Shown piece by piece: positions 16,851-26,200 of a stretch of 64,000 nucleotides of DNA. The translations under genes were made by a program, and so were the position numbers. Each line of letters begins with the position of its first letter. Position 1 is the stretch's first letter. Source of the stretch: an uncultured Rivibacter sp. (GTDB taxonomy: Bacteria; Pseudomonadota; Gammaproteobacteria; Burkholderiales; Burkholderiaceae); assembly GCA_946480925.1 (NCBI GenBank), contig CAMLLU010000005.1, positions 1 to 64,000 on the forward strand, read 5' to 3'. The notes beneath the pieces are model-generated. The model saw only the letters and a program-made list of their open reading frames with translations, had not been told where the DNA came from and made no database searches.

Positions 16851-19048
16851 GCGCTCGTCTGACCACGAGTGCCGATACGCCCGCACAGGCCCACAAGGCC
16901 GGCCAGGGCCCGAGCATGCCGCCCGTCGTGCGCGGCGCGATGGTGGCGCAGCCCTGGGTGGGCTTCTGGCGCAGCCTGTGGCTGGCGGCCACCGGCCGTG
17001 CGCCTGCCACGAAGCCCGCACCCGCAGGGGCGGATCTCGCGCCGTGGGAGCAAGCAGCCCGCAGCCGGCGGCGCATGCTGCTGGCGCTGGTTGCGCTCAC
17101 CACCGCAGGCTCCACGGCCGTGCTCTCCCATGCGCAGCCGGAGTACGAACACCCGTTGCTGCAATGGGTGCAGATCGGCCTGTTCGCGCTGCTGTTCGCA
17201 TGGGTCTCGGCCGGCTGCGTGACCGCGGTGATGGGCTTCTGGGTCACGCTGCGCGGAGACCGCTTTGCGCTCTCGAAGCAGTCCGCGGCGCACCAGCCGC
17301 TGGGGCCGGACGCCAGCACCGCGGTCATCATGCCCATCTGCAACGAAGACGTCGCCACGGTGTTTGCCGGGCTGCGCGCCACCTGCGAATCACTGGCGGC
17401 TACCGGGGCGCTGAGGCTGTACGACTTCTACGTGCTGTCCGACAGCGGCGACCCCGCCGTGCGCGCGGCCGAGCTGGCCGCCTGGGGCCGGCTGCGCGAC
17501 GAGCTGCAGCCCACGGGCGCACGCGTCCACTACCGCTGGCGCCAGCGCCGCACCAAGCGCAAGGCCGGCAACGTGGCCGACTTCTGCCGCCGCTGGGGCC
17601 GCAACCACCGCTACATGGTCGTGATGGACGCCGACAGCGTGATGAGCGGCGACTGCCTGCTCACGCTGGTGCGGCTGATGGAAGCGCACCCCACCGCCGG
17701 CATCCTGCAGACCGCGCCGCAGGCCGTGGGCCACGCCACCGTCCATGCCCGCGCCCAGCAGTTCGCCGCACGCGTGACCGGCCGGCTCTTCACCGCCGGC
17801 ATGCAGTACTGGCAGCTCGGTGAGGCGCACTACTGGGGGCACAACGCGATCATCCGCGTCGAGCCCTTCATGAAGCACTGCGCACTGGCCAAGCTGCCGG
17901 GCCGCGGCGCTTTGAGCGGCGAGATCCTTTCGCACGACTTCGTGGAGGCCGCGCTGATGCGACGCGCCGGCTACCACGTGTGGCTGGTACACGACCTGGT
18001 GGGCAGCTACGAGCAGCAGCCGCCGCACATGCTGGCCGAGCTGCAACGCGACCGCCGCTGGTGCCAGGGCAACCTGCAGAACGCGCGGCTCATCGCCGAG
18101 CCCGGCTTGCACGCCGTGCACCGCGGCATGCTGGCCACCGGTGCCATGGCCTATCTCTCGGCCCCTCTATGGCTGCTGTACGTGGCACTGGGCGCGGCGC
18201 TGTGGCTGGTGGGGGGCAACGTGTTCTTCGCGCCCGACGGCAACCTCGCCATCGGCGTGCTGGGCCTGTGGGCCGGCACCATCACCATGCTTGCGTTGCC
18301 GCGCCTGCTGGGCGTGCTGGCCGTGCTGATGCGCGGTGAACAGCACTTCTACGGCGGCAGCTGGAAGCTGCTGCAGAGTGCGCTGCTCGAAGCGGGGCTG
18401 TCGATCCTGCAGGCGCCGCTGCGCATGGTGGCGCACAGCCTCTTCGTAGTGGGTGCGCTCACCGGCTGGAAGCTCGAATGGAAGTCGCCCCCGCGCGAGG
18501 CCACCGACGTGCCGTGGCGCGAAGCCGCGCAGCGCTTTGCGCCGGTGGGCGCGGCCGTGCTGGCCATCGCCTGCACTCTGCTGCTGGTGCACCCGCCTGC
18601 GGTGGTGTGGCTGCTGCCCGTGGGCGTGCCGCTGCTGCTGGCCGTGCCCTTTACCGTGCTGACCAGCCGCGCCAGCCTGGGCGAACGCGTGCGCACCGCA
18701 GGCTTGCTGCTCGTGCCCGAGGAATCGTGGTCGCCCTCGGTGCTACGCCAGGCCTGGGCCTATGCACGCCAGCCGCAGACGCAGGGCTCGTGGGCCTCGT
18801 GGATGGAACTGCTGCGCGACGCGAAGCTGTGCGCACTGGCCGCTGCCGCCATGGGTGCGCGGCGCACTTCACAAGGCCTGCGCGGGCAGGCACGACGGGC
18901 TCGCATCGAACAGCTGAGCGTCGAGCGCGTTGCGGAGCTTTCGGCCTCCGAACGCATGCGCTTCCTCAGCGAGCCCGGCAGCCTGCAGTTGCTGCGCGCG
19001 GCCACGCTGTTCCGCAGCAACGGCCACGCCGCGAGGCCGGCCTTCTGA
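16823..19048 (+). CDS. opgH: glucans biosynthesis glucosyltransferase OpgH
   Basis: A 741-residue inner-membrane glucosyltransferase that polymerises glucose from UDP-glucose into the backbone of periplasmic glucans. TM segments flank a GT2 domain (about residues 165-420) with DSGDP, DADS (269-272), the SHDFVEAALMRR acid and QRDRRWCQGN (QxxRW). A group of TM helices follows (about 435-650). The C-terminal soluble tail is shorter than in the E. coli protein. Two starts are possible: 16823, or the ATG at 16847 that overlaps the opgG stop as ATGA. The latter is a usual coupling arrangement and would shorten the protein by eight residues. Confidence 0.94.
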   Translation: MEQRHSSAMSARLTTSADTPAQAHKAGQGPSMPPVVRGAMVAQPWVGFWRSLWLAATGRAPATKPAPAGADLAPWEQAARSRRRMLLALVALTTAGSTAVLSHAQPEYEHPLLQWVQIGLFALLFAWVSAGCVTAVMGFWVTLRGDRFALSKQSAAHQPLGPDASTAVIMPICNEDVATVFAGLRATCESLAATGALRLYDFYVLSDSGDPAVRAAELAAWGRLRDELQPTGARVHYRWRQRRTKRKAGNVADFCRRWGRNHRYMVVMDADSVMSGDCLLTLVRLMEAHPTAGILQTAPQAVGHATVHARAQQFAARVTGRLFTAGMQYWQLGEAHYWGHNAIIRVEPFMKHCALAKLPGRGALSGEILSHDFVEAALMRRAGYHVWLVHDLVGSYEQQPPHMLAELQRDRRWCQGNLQNARLIAEPGLHAVHRGMLATGAMAYLSAPLWLLYVALGAALWLVGGNVFFAPDGNLAIGVLGLWAGTITMLALPRLLGVLAVLMRGEQHFYGGSWKLLQSALLEAGLSILQAPLRMVAHSLFVVGALTGWKLEWKSPPREATDVPWREAAQRFAPVGAAVLAIACTLLLVHPPAVVWLLPVGVPLLLAVPFTVLTSRASLGERVRTAGLLLVPEESWSPSVLRQAWAYARQPQTQGSWASWMELLRDAKLCALAAAAMGARRTSQGLRGQARRARIEQLSVERVAELSASERMRFLSEPGSLQLLRAATLFRSNGHAARPAF

Positions 19049-19153
19049 GAGAGCGGCTCGCGCCCTGACCTCCTGCACCAGACAAGGAAACAAGCAGAAA
19101 GAAGGGACGACACGTGCAGCCGCAAACAGGCGGCACTTTCTTCTCGAACAGCA

Positions 19154-19182
19154 GGCCGCGCCCAGTGCGCGGCCTTTTTTTT
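19154..19182 (+). terminator. Rho-independent terminator after opgH
   Basis: GGCCGCGC (19154-19161) and GCGCGGCC (19167-19174) form a perfect 8-base stem with a five-base loop, followed directly by eight T (19175-19182). It is oriented to end rightward transcription of opgGH. Confidence 0.9.
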
Positions 19183-19225
19183 GCCGGGCCTTTGCGGTGC
19201 GCGAAGGGCTCGGGAACGAGCGAGC

Positions 19226-19609
19226 TCAGTGATGCGCGTGCGTGCCCGCTGCCGATGCCGATGCGCTGCGCGGCATGGGCTGATGGCTCATTTCGCGGCA
19301 AGCCTGCGCGCAACGGCGGCAGGCCACTGCGCAAGCCTGGCAGTGGTCCATCGGATGGCGCGCGCATTCTTCGGCACAGGCCTCGCACAGCAGCGCGCAG
19401 AACGCACAAGCCGCGCTGTCGTTGGGGCTGCCACGCGCCATCAAGGCTGCAGCGAGGCGACAGGCCTGCGCACAGTCCATGTCGAGCGCGATGCAACGCG
19501 CCATCGATTTCGGATCCGGCTCGTTGAGGCACGAGACGGCGCAATGGTCGCAGGCATCGGCGCAGGCGTAACACTCGGCGATGCAATGGTGATGCTGCTC
19601 ATGGGCCAT
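19226..19609 (-). CDS. Cys-rich four-helix-bundle copper-binding protein
   Basis: A 127-residue protein with 19 cysteines spaced as CxxxC/CxxC along four predicted helices (HCIAECYACADACDHCAVSC, RCIALDMDCAQACRLAA, ACAFCALLCEACAEEC, HCQACAVACRRCAQAC), plus His-rich ends. This is the pattern of the DUF326 / Csp copper-storage family, which binds many Cu(I) ions inside a helix bundle. There is no signal peptide, so a cytosolic (Csp3-like) location is likely. The start at 19609 has GAAGGAG eight bases upstream. No copper exporter or CueR-type regulator gene is nearby. Confidence 0.85.
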   Translation of the reverse strand: MAHEQHHHCIAECYACADACDHCAVSCLNEPDPKSMARCIALDMDCAQACRLAAALMARGSPNDSAACAFCALLCEACAEECARHPMDHCQACAVACRRCAQACREMSHQPMPRSASASAAGTHAHH

Positions 19610-19689
19610 GGTGCTTGCTCCTTCGCAAAGGGGTGGAGAACGGAAGCGGACCATGGAAAGCGGCAAGCCGCGCGCCTGCGCACGGCCAG

Positions 19690-19715
19690 GCCTGCCGCAG
19701 CACCAACAGGCAGGC
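19690..19715. repeat. hairpin just behind the Pmp3-like gene
   Basis: GCCTGCC at 19690-19696 and GGCAGGC at 19709-19715 form a perfect 7-base stem directly after the stop codon of the leftward Pmp3-like gene. There is no T run, so at best it is a weak or Rho-assisted end of the leftward T6SS immunity transcript. Confidence 0.35.
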
Positions 19716-19913
19716 TCAGCCGCGACGCTCGCCCAGTGCCTGCTCGATCTTCTTGTCGGTCTTGTATTGGCCGAGCGCGTAGACCGCCCAGATGGCGGCC
19801 GGCAGCCAGCCGATCAACGTGATCTGCAGGATGAGGCACACGATGCCGGCGATGGGGCGGCCGATGGTGAAGAAGGCGAGGAAGGGAAGGAAGATGGCGA
19901 GGATGAGGCGCAT
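19716..19913 (-). CDS. YqaE/Pmp3-family small membrane protein
   Basis: A 65-residue protein made of two membrane helices (about residues 3-19 and 24-45) with the Pmp3 signature around FTIGRPIAGIVCLILQITLIGWLPAAIWAVYAL. The C-terminus is charged. Family members are linked to membrane-potential and salt or stress tolerance. It starts 30 bases after the stop of the last DUF6708 gene with no terminator between, so read-through from the T6SS immunity array is possible. It could also be an independent stress gene. Confidence 0.85.
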   Translation of the reverse strand: MRLILAIFLPFLAFFTIGRPIAGIVCLILQITLIGWLPAAIWAVYALGQYKTDKKIEQALGERRG

Positions 19914-19943
19914 GGTCGGTCGAGTCTTGGTTCGGGGTCGATG

Positions 19944-21020
19944 TTATTTCTGTCCGCCCAGCGCTCGCAGCCGTTTCTTGCGGCCCACGATGCGAGGCGT
20001 CTTGGGTGATGCAAGGCCGGCAAGCTGCTCGTCGCTTAGCTCCGAGCCACCGAGGCTTTGCAGCACGTCCTTGGGCCACACCGGCTCGGCATTGAGCTTG
20101 TAGCTCAGCCAGCGCACGATGCCCAGCGGAGCCGTTAGCGGCAACCCGATCAGCGCCGCTACGCCCAGCGGCCAGATCCACCACCAGTGCCGCGAACTCT
20201 CGCGCAGGTCCTTGAACATTGGGTTAAACAGCGGCTGCATGAAGGTCGCCGCGTCCCAGAAGCTCACTGCGAAGTCCTGGAACTTCGCATCACCTGCCAC
20301 CCATACCGGCCCTTCGCCTTGCATGAAGCGGCGGATGTGTTCCCAGCGACGTACCAAGCTGTCGATATCACCGTAAGCCGAGGTGGGGCCGACGCCGAAG
20401 CGCTGGATGACCTTGTTGCTGCCCGGGGCCTCGGTCACAGCAAAAACGAGCGCACTTTCACGGCGAGGCACTTGGCCGGCAAAGATGGTGAACTGGATCA
20501 CCTCGGCCCGGATGCACCGCCAGTCGTAGCTCTGCACCTCCCAACCGCTGCGGCCCCACAGCTTCCAGAACCACTGCCACCACGGCAGCATGTGGCCCAC
20601 GAACACGTGCACCTGCCCAAGACCACGGTTGATCAGGACCGGTTGGTAGCGGAAGCCGACGAAGTCGATCTGGACGAACGCGAGCAGCACGAGCGCCAGC
20701 GGCACCAGAAACGCCACACCCCACCACATGCCATCCCGGACGCCGTCCATGATGCCCAGTGTCGTGAGTGGCAAACCCATGAGCGCATTCGCCGCGAGGT
20801 ATCCACGCATGGCACCAATTTGGTCCACAAATGCCAGCGCGTTCGGATACACCTTCAATACAGCTCCACCCGTCATTGGCGACGTGTGCACGGACGTCGT
20901 GCTAGGCGGCAGCACAAGGTGCGGCTTCTCGTTGGGCGGGTCCAGTGCAGACTCAGACCCACGGGGACTTTCCAGAATCGTGGAAGAGCAGCACGCTGAG
21001 GAGTGCGAAGGGGCAACCAC
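19944..21020 (-). CDS. DUF6708 membrane protein, copy 3 of 3 (probable T6SS immunity)
   Basis: Third of three tandem paralogues behind the pore-forming effector. It has two adjacent membrane helices (ALMGLPLTTLGIMDGV ... VAFLVPLALVLLAFVQ), the conserved block FVGFRYQPVLINRGLGQVHVFVGHMLPWWQWFWKLWGRSGWEV (part), a cytosolic region with EAPGSNKVIQRFGVGPTSAYGD, and another hydrophobic segment (IWPLGVAALIGLPLT). The start is uncertain. The longer frame begins inside copy 2, so I chose the GTG at 21020, which has GGAG four bases upstream and gives 358 residues, matching the other copies. The C-terminus is basic (RIVGRKKRLRALGGQK). Confidence 0.8.
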   Translation of the reverse strand: MVAPSHSSACCSSTILESPRGSESALDPPNEKPHLVLPPSTTSVHTSPMTGGAVLKVYPNALAFVDQIGAMRGYLAANALMGLPLTTLGIMDGVRDGMWWGVAFLVPLALVLLAFVQIDFVGFRYQPVLINRGLGQVHVFVGHMLPWWQWFWKLWGRSGWEVQSYDWRCIRAEVIQFTIFAGQVPRRESALVFAVTEAPGSNKVIQRFGVGPTSAYGDIDSLVRRWEHIRRFMQGEGPVWVAGDAKFQDFAVSFWDAATFMQPLFNPMFKDLRESSRHWWWIWPLGVAALIGLPLTAPLGIVRWLSYKLNAEPVWPKDVLQSLGGSELSDEQLAGLASPKTPRIVGRKKRLRALGGQK

Positions 21021-21033
21021 GAAGCTCCAGAAC

Positions 21034-22107
21034 TCAACTACCAAGGGCTTGCTGCCGCTTCTTGCGGCCCACGATGCGGAGCGTCTTGGGCGCTGCAAGG
21101 CCGGCAAGCTGCTCGTCACTCAACTCCGCGCCACCCAGGCTTTGCAGCACCTCCCTTGGCCACACCGGCTCGGCGTTGAGCTTGTAGCTCAGCCAGCGCA
21201 CCAATCCAATGGGCACCGTGAGCGGCAAACCGATGAGCGCGGCCACACCCAGCGGCCAGATCCACCAGTGCCGAGCTTGCTCTCGCAGATCCTTGAACAT
21301 CGGGTTGAACAGCGGCTGCAGGAACGTAGCCGCATCCCAGAAACTGACCGCGAAATCCTGGAACTTCGCATCGCCCGCCACCCACACCGGCCCCTCGCCT
21401 TGCATAAAGCGGCGAATGTGTTCCCAGCGGCGCAGCATGCTGTCAATGTCGCCATAGGCCGAGGTCGGGCCGACGCCGAAGCGCTGAATCACCTTGTTGC
21501 TGCCCGGCGCGTCCGTCACTGCGAAGACCAATGCGCTTTCGCGTCGTGGTACCTGACCGCTGAAGATAGTGAACTGGATCACCTCCGCCCGGATGCATCG
21601 CCAGTCGTAGGTCTGCACTTCCCAACCGCTTCGCCCCCACAGCTTCCAGAACCACTGCCACCACGGCAGCATGTGACTGACGAAGACGTGGACTTTGCCA
21701 AGGCCTCGGTTCACAAGAACCGGCTGGTAGCGGAAGCCCACGAAGTCGATCTGAATGCAAGCAAGAAAAACCAGCGACAGCAGCACAAGGCTGGTGAGCA
21801 GACCCCACCAGCCTTGTGCTGCCATACCGGCCATGCCAAGGACAGCCAGAGGCAGACCCATGAGCCCCAGAGAGGCCATGTAGCCGCGCATTGTTCCGAT
21901 GTGATCAACAAAAGCAAGGGCGTTTGGATACACCCTCAGGACCGCGCCGCCAGTGTGGGGTGAACGATGTACCGACGTCCCGCTTTCGGGCAGGACAACA
22001 TGGGGCTTCTCGTTCGATGGGTCGAGCTTGTCCTGTGGCCACTCGGCGCTACTGAGCGTTGACAAGGCATCCTGCGAAAAATTGGATGGCTCGGCTGAGT
22101 CGATCAT
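21034..22107 (-). CDS. DUF6708 membrane protein, copy 2 of 3 (probable T6SS immunity)
   Basis: A 357-residue paralogue of its two neighbours. The cytosolic core is nearly the same as in the other copies. The N-terminal tail (MIDSAEPSNFSQDALSTLSS...) and the membrane hairpin (LMGLPLAVLGMAGMAAQGWWGLLTSLVLLSLVFLA, shown in part) differ clearly. The ATG at 22107 is chosen because it gives the family length. No strong ribosome binding site precedes it, and GTG or TTG codons lie five or six codons upstream. The 55-base gap to copy 1 has no terminator. It probably protects the inner membrane against the adjacent or a related pore-forming effector. Confidence 0.8.
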   Translation of the reverse strand: MIDSAEPSNFSQDALSTLSSAEWPQDKLDPSNEKPHVVLPESGTSVHRSPHTGGAVLRVYPNALAFVDHIGTMRGYMASLGLMGLPLAVLGMAGMAAQGWWGLLTSLVLLSLVFLACIQIDFVGFRYQPVLVNRGLGKVHVFVSHMLPWWQWFWKLWGRSGWEVQTYDWRCIRAEVIQFTIFSGQVPRRESALVFAVTDAPGSNKVIQRFGVGPTSAYGDIDSMLRRWEHIRRFMQGEGPVWVAGDAKFQDFAVSFWDAATFLQPLFNPMFKDLREQARHWWIWPLGVAALIGLPLTVPIGLVRWLSYKLNAEPVWPREVLQSLGGAELSDEQLAGLAAPKTLRIVGRKKRQQALGS

Positions 22108-22162
22108 CGGTAGTAAGGCAGTCAACACTTCAAGCGCTTGCCAATGACACGCACCCTTGGAC

Positions 22163-23233
22163 CTACCGGCCCTCAAGTGCCCGCCGCCTTTTGCGGCCCA
22201 CGATCGTGGGCTCCTTGGCCCGGTACTGCTGCGCCAAGTCTTCGTCGCTCAGTTCGGAACCACCCAGGCTTTGCTGTACATCCTTAGGCCAGACTGGCTC
22301 AGCGTTGAGCTTGTAGCTCAGCCAACGCACGATGCCCAAGGGTGCCGTCAGCGGCAGGCCGATCAATGCAGCCACACCCAGCGGCCAGATCCACCACCAG
22401 TGATGCGGGCTCTCGCGCAAGTCCTTGAACATCGGGTTGAACAACGGCTGCATGAAGGTGGCCGCGTCCCAGAAGGTCACCGAGAAGTCCTGGAACTTCG
22501 CATCGCCCGCCACCCACACCGGGCCTTCGCCTTGCATGAAGCGGCGGATGTGTTCCCAGCGCCTCACGAGGCTGTCGATGTCGCCGTAGGCCGAGGTCGG
22601 GCCAACGCCGAAGCGCTGGATCACCTTGTTGCTGCCCGGTGCCTCGGTCACTGCGAACACGAGGGCACTTTCGCGGCGTGGTACTTGGCCGGCAAAGACC
22701 GTGAACTGGATCACTTCTGCTCGGATGCATCGCCAGTCGTAGGTCTGTACCTCCCAGCCGCTGCGGCCCCACAACTTCCAGAACCACTGCCACCACGGCA
22801 GCATGTGGCTCACGAAGACGTGGACCTGCCCAAGGCCTCGGTTGACCAGCACCGGCTGGTAGCGGAAGCCGACGAAGTCGTATTGGACGAACGCGAGAAG
22901 GAGGAATGCAAGCGGCACAAGCACGACCACTGCGAGCCATGTGTCGGTTTGAGCCGCGAGCGCGATTCCCCAAATCGTGAGCGGAAATCCCATCAAGCCG
23001 TTGGCAGCCAGATAGCCACGCATCGCGCCAACGTGGTCCACGAACGCAAGCGCGTTGGGGTAGACCTTCAGCACTGACCCACCGGTCAAAGGGGAACGGT
23101 GCGCAGACACCGTGCTGGTGGGCAGCACGATGTGCGGTTTCTCGTTGGGTGGTTCAAGGCGATCCTGCGATCCGCTGCGGTTCGCTGGCAACTCTGTGAT
23201 CGACGACCAGTCCCCTGTTGCACCGCTAGTCAT
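22163..23233 (-). CDS. DUF6708 membrane protein, copy 1 of 3 (probable cognate immunity)
   Basis: A 356-residue paralogue directly behind the effector gene. Its ATG lies inside the effector's last codons (ATGACTAG, 8-base overlap), so the two are translated as a coupled pair. That makes it the best candidate for the cognate immunity protein. Membrane hairpin about residues 85-130, conserved PWWQWFWKLWGRSGWEVQTYD and WEHIRRFMQGEGPVWVAGDAKF (part), and a third hydrophobic segment at about 290-310. DUF6708 has no established biochemical role. Multi-helix immunity proteins are expected for VasX-type membrane toxins, which supports this reading. Confidence 0.83.
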   Translation of the reverse strand: MTSGATGDWSSITELPANRSGSQDRLEPPNEKPHIVLPTSTVSAHRSPLTGGSVLKVYPNALAFVDHVGAMRGYLAANGLMGFPLTIWGIALAAQTDTWLAVVVLVPLAFLLLAFVQYDFVGFRYQPVLVNRGLGQVHVFVSHMLPWWQWFWKLWGRSGWEVQTYDWRCIRAEVIQFTVFAGQVPRRESALVFAVTEAPGSNKVIQRFGVGPTSAYGDIDSLVRRWEHIRRFMQGEGPVWVAGDAKFQDFSVTFWDAATFMQPLFNPMFKDLRESPHHWWWIWPLGVAALIGLPLTAPLGIVRWLSYKLNAEPVWPKDVQQSLGGSELSDEDLAQQYRAKEPTIVGRKRRRALEGR

Positions 23234-26200
23234 CTACGGTGGCCCAAAGTGCGTCGCTTCCGACCAGTTCCCCGTCCTTGAACATCGAGAAGGTGAGCCG
23301 GACGGCTTGAAAGCGATCGTCGTCGATTAGATGCTGTATCGAGAGCTCATACACCTCCGAGTCCTCGTCTTCCTTCTTGGGAACTTCGCCGGGCATGGGG
23401 CCTGTCCGCACGAGGACTGGCGCTCCCCTGCGTTCCTTGTCTTGGAATGCCTCTAAGCGGTACTCGAAGCGGTAGCTGTCAGGTGACCATACCCCGAACA
23501 TGAATCGGAACTCAATGATGTCGTTGGAGAACCACTCACCGTTCCAGTCCGTTATCTCTGCCTTGAATCCCAAGGCCAAGTTGCCAAGAGCCATCATCTC
23601 GGCGTCGATTCCTCCCGCCATCCACGCCTGGGCTGCATCCTTGCTCGCACCGGGACGTGCTCCACCGAACGCGCCCTCCTTCCGCTCGTGCTTACCCCAA
23701 TAGGTTCGGTCCAGAAAGACTTCGTTGTCGTCATCCTCCAAGCTGGCTGCATAGAGCGCCCACAGGATGCCCGCCGCAAACAGCACCAAGCCGACGCCTG
23801 TCAACGACGCACCAAGCAGAGCCCCCGCGGCAGTCCTAAGCACAACGCCTCTAGCGACTCCCGCGACCGCTTGGCGCCCAAGCAGCTGGACGACTTGTTG
23901 GCCACCTCTAGCAGCCAAGGCTGCACGCCACGTCACGAAAGCACCAGCAGCAGACCCGCCGCCGGCCACCAGGAGCGTTGCACCGCTTCCCACGTAGTGA
24001 CTCGCAGCCTCTTTGTCACCAGCCCGACCTGCGCGAGCCGCCTTGATGAACGACGATGCGCCGTCTGCCCAGGCACCGGCGGCACCGAGCAACCCTGCAC
24101 CGAACCGCAGAGCGATAGCCCTGCTAAACGCGGCGGCAGTGACGGCTCCTGTGGCCTGCGTCCCGCCCTGGAATGCGCCTTGAGTAACCATGGCTCCAAC
24201 TTCGGCCGCCCCTCCGAAGATGCCGGAGATGGCGGATGCGAACGATGCCACCGCGTCTGCCTGCTCAAAGCCCGATTTCGACAGGCCCTGCAGGGCCGCA
24301 AAGAGCTCCCGTCCCGACAAAAACAACGCGAAACCGGTGAACAGTCCTTCTCGAGTGGCCACTAGTTTGAAGGCCGACCCTCGTCCCGCTGGTCTGCGCT
24401 GCACCAGCGCCTCCACCACACTCTTCGGCAACGACACCGGCGGCTTACGTGCACCCAGCAAGTCGTCGCTGAAGACGGAGAGCGTTCCTTCCCCAGCACG
24501 AGCTGCGCGCGCCTGCAACGCACCGGACTCCACGATCAGCGGCACCGTGATCACCTGGCCCGAGAATCGCGGGTCTCTTGAAAGCTTCTCCAGTTGCTTG
24601 CGCGCCTTGCGCATCTCGCTACGGACCTGCGTCCGGCTGCCGTGCGGTCGCTCTTGCATCTCGAAGCCGGGCATCTGCTCGATCGCATTCACCTGCGCGT
24701 CGAGGTACTCGCCGAGCGTCCACCGTACCTTGATGGAGTAGTGCTTCTTGGTGGTGGCCAGGTACTCGTGCAGCGCCGCCGCACGCACCCACACCAGCTC
24801 CTTCTTCGCGATCTCCTCCATCAGGGCCAGGGCCTTGCCGGGATTCCCGGCTGCACCAGCCAGTTGCCTCATGCGCAGATGGTTGATCGCCTGCTGGATC
24901 GGCAGTGCGAGGTTCTGCGCCGAGGCGCTGGCCTGCTCCTTCACGCTCTCCCAGAGCTTGAGCCACTCTTCCCGGCCCTCCTTGCTGGCATGGCCGCATG
25001 CACCGATGGCAATCTCGTAGAGGTCGGGAGCCGTTCCCGGATCGGTGGTCCCCTCCTGCACTTTCTTGAGGAAGCCGAAATCCTCGAGCAAGGCCCGCGC
25101 GATCCAGTTGTCCTTGTCATCGACCTTCTTCTCGACGGCCTTTTGCAGATAGTTGAGCGAATGCTCCGACACGGCCGCACCGCCCAGGGCACGCTCCGTC
25201 GCTTGCAAGCGAGCCAAGGTGTCCAGCAAGTGCTCCTTCACCTGCCGGGCATCGTGGCGTGCATCGGCGAACTTCTTGTTGCTCTCGAAGTCGTGCGCAA
25301 GCAGGTCCGTCAACCAGCGGCTTTCGACGTAGGCGATGTAGTCCTTGTCCAGCGCGGCGATGTGTTTTCCCCACGCCTGCTCCTGGGTTTCGTACTGAGT
25401 GTTGAAGGCCTTGAGTTCCTCGTATCGCAGGTGCTCGCGGTAGCGGTCGAGACGATCTGCGCTTTTGGGCTTCGTGTGATATTCGGTCAGCGCGTTCCAA
25501 TAGGCGTCGGACTTGCGGACATAGCCCATGCCTGAAGGCACCGGCTTGCCTGTCCGGGGGTCGATGCGGGGTTCCCATTTCGCGCCTGACCAAGGGTTCA
25601 GGCCGCCTCTGGGGTTCTGCACGGGCTGGTTCACGAGGTGGCCGTAGTTCTGGTCGAACTGCTGCTTGGTCATGGAGCCCAGCGCCCCACCCTGGTCGCG
25701 GATCTGCTGTTCCAGCCCGCGCAAGCCATCGATGCCGGCCTTCTGCTTCTCGCGAATGCCATGCTCCGCCCAAGCCTCGATGTAGGCCACATGCATGGCG
25801 GACTGCCGCGCCCAGGGGCGCTCGGGGTTGGCGCCTGTCCCGTCCGCACAAGGCCCGCCCGCCACCCACGCCTGGTGTGCCTGCACGGCATTGAGCCGCA
25901 GGCAGTTGAGCTCTTCAGCCGTGCCGACCGGGTCGGTGAGGAACAGCACAACCCCCTGCTTGGCTGGCGTCTTGGCCGAGGCGTCTGCCATGCGCTTTGC
26001 CAGCGCTGGCGCCTGGCCGCTGCGGTCTCGCAAGGGGTAGTTCAGCTCGCGGCTGAAGCGCTCGCGCACGCCCTTCTCCATGAAGTCCGCCACGCCGAGC
26101 AGGTGGACTTCGTTGGCCTCCATCGCCATGGACACCGTGCGGCCCTTGCCAACATCGCCCTTGGCGGCCGCCTGCATGTCGACACGTGTCATGCGCGCCG

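Noticed and set aside
20728..21963. 411-codon rightward open frame across the DUF6708 genes
   Set aside because: It is the antisense shadow of two real leftward paralogues; similar shadows repeat over each copy, and no ribosome binding site or family match exists.
19944..23233. long direct repeats considered as an insertion sequence or CRISPR-like array
   Set aside because: The repeat unit is about 1.1 kb of coding sequence with intact paralogous genes; there are no terminal inverted repeats, transposase or short spaced repeats.
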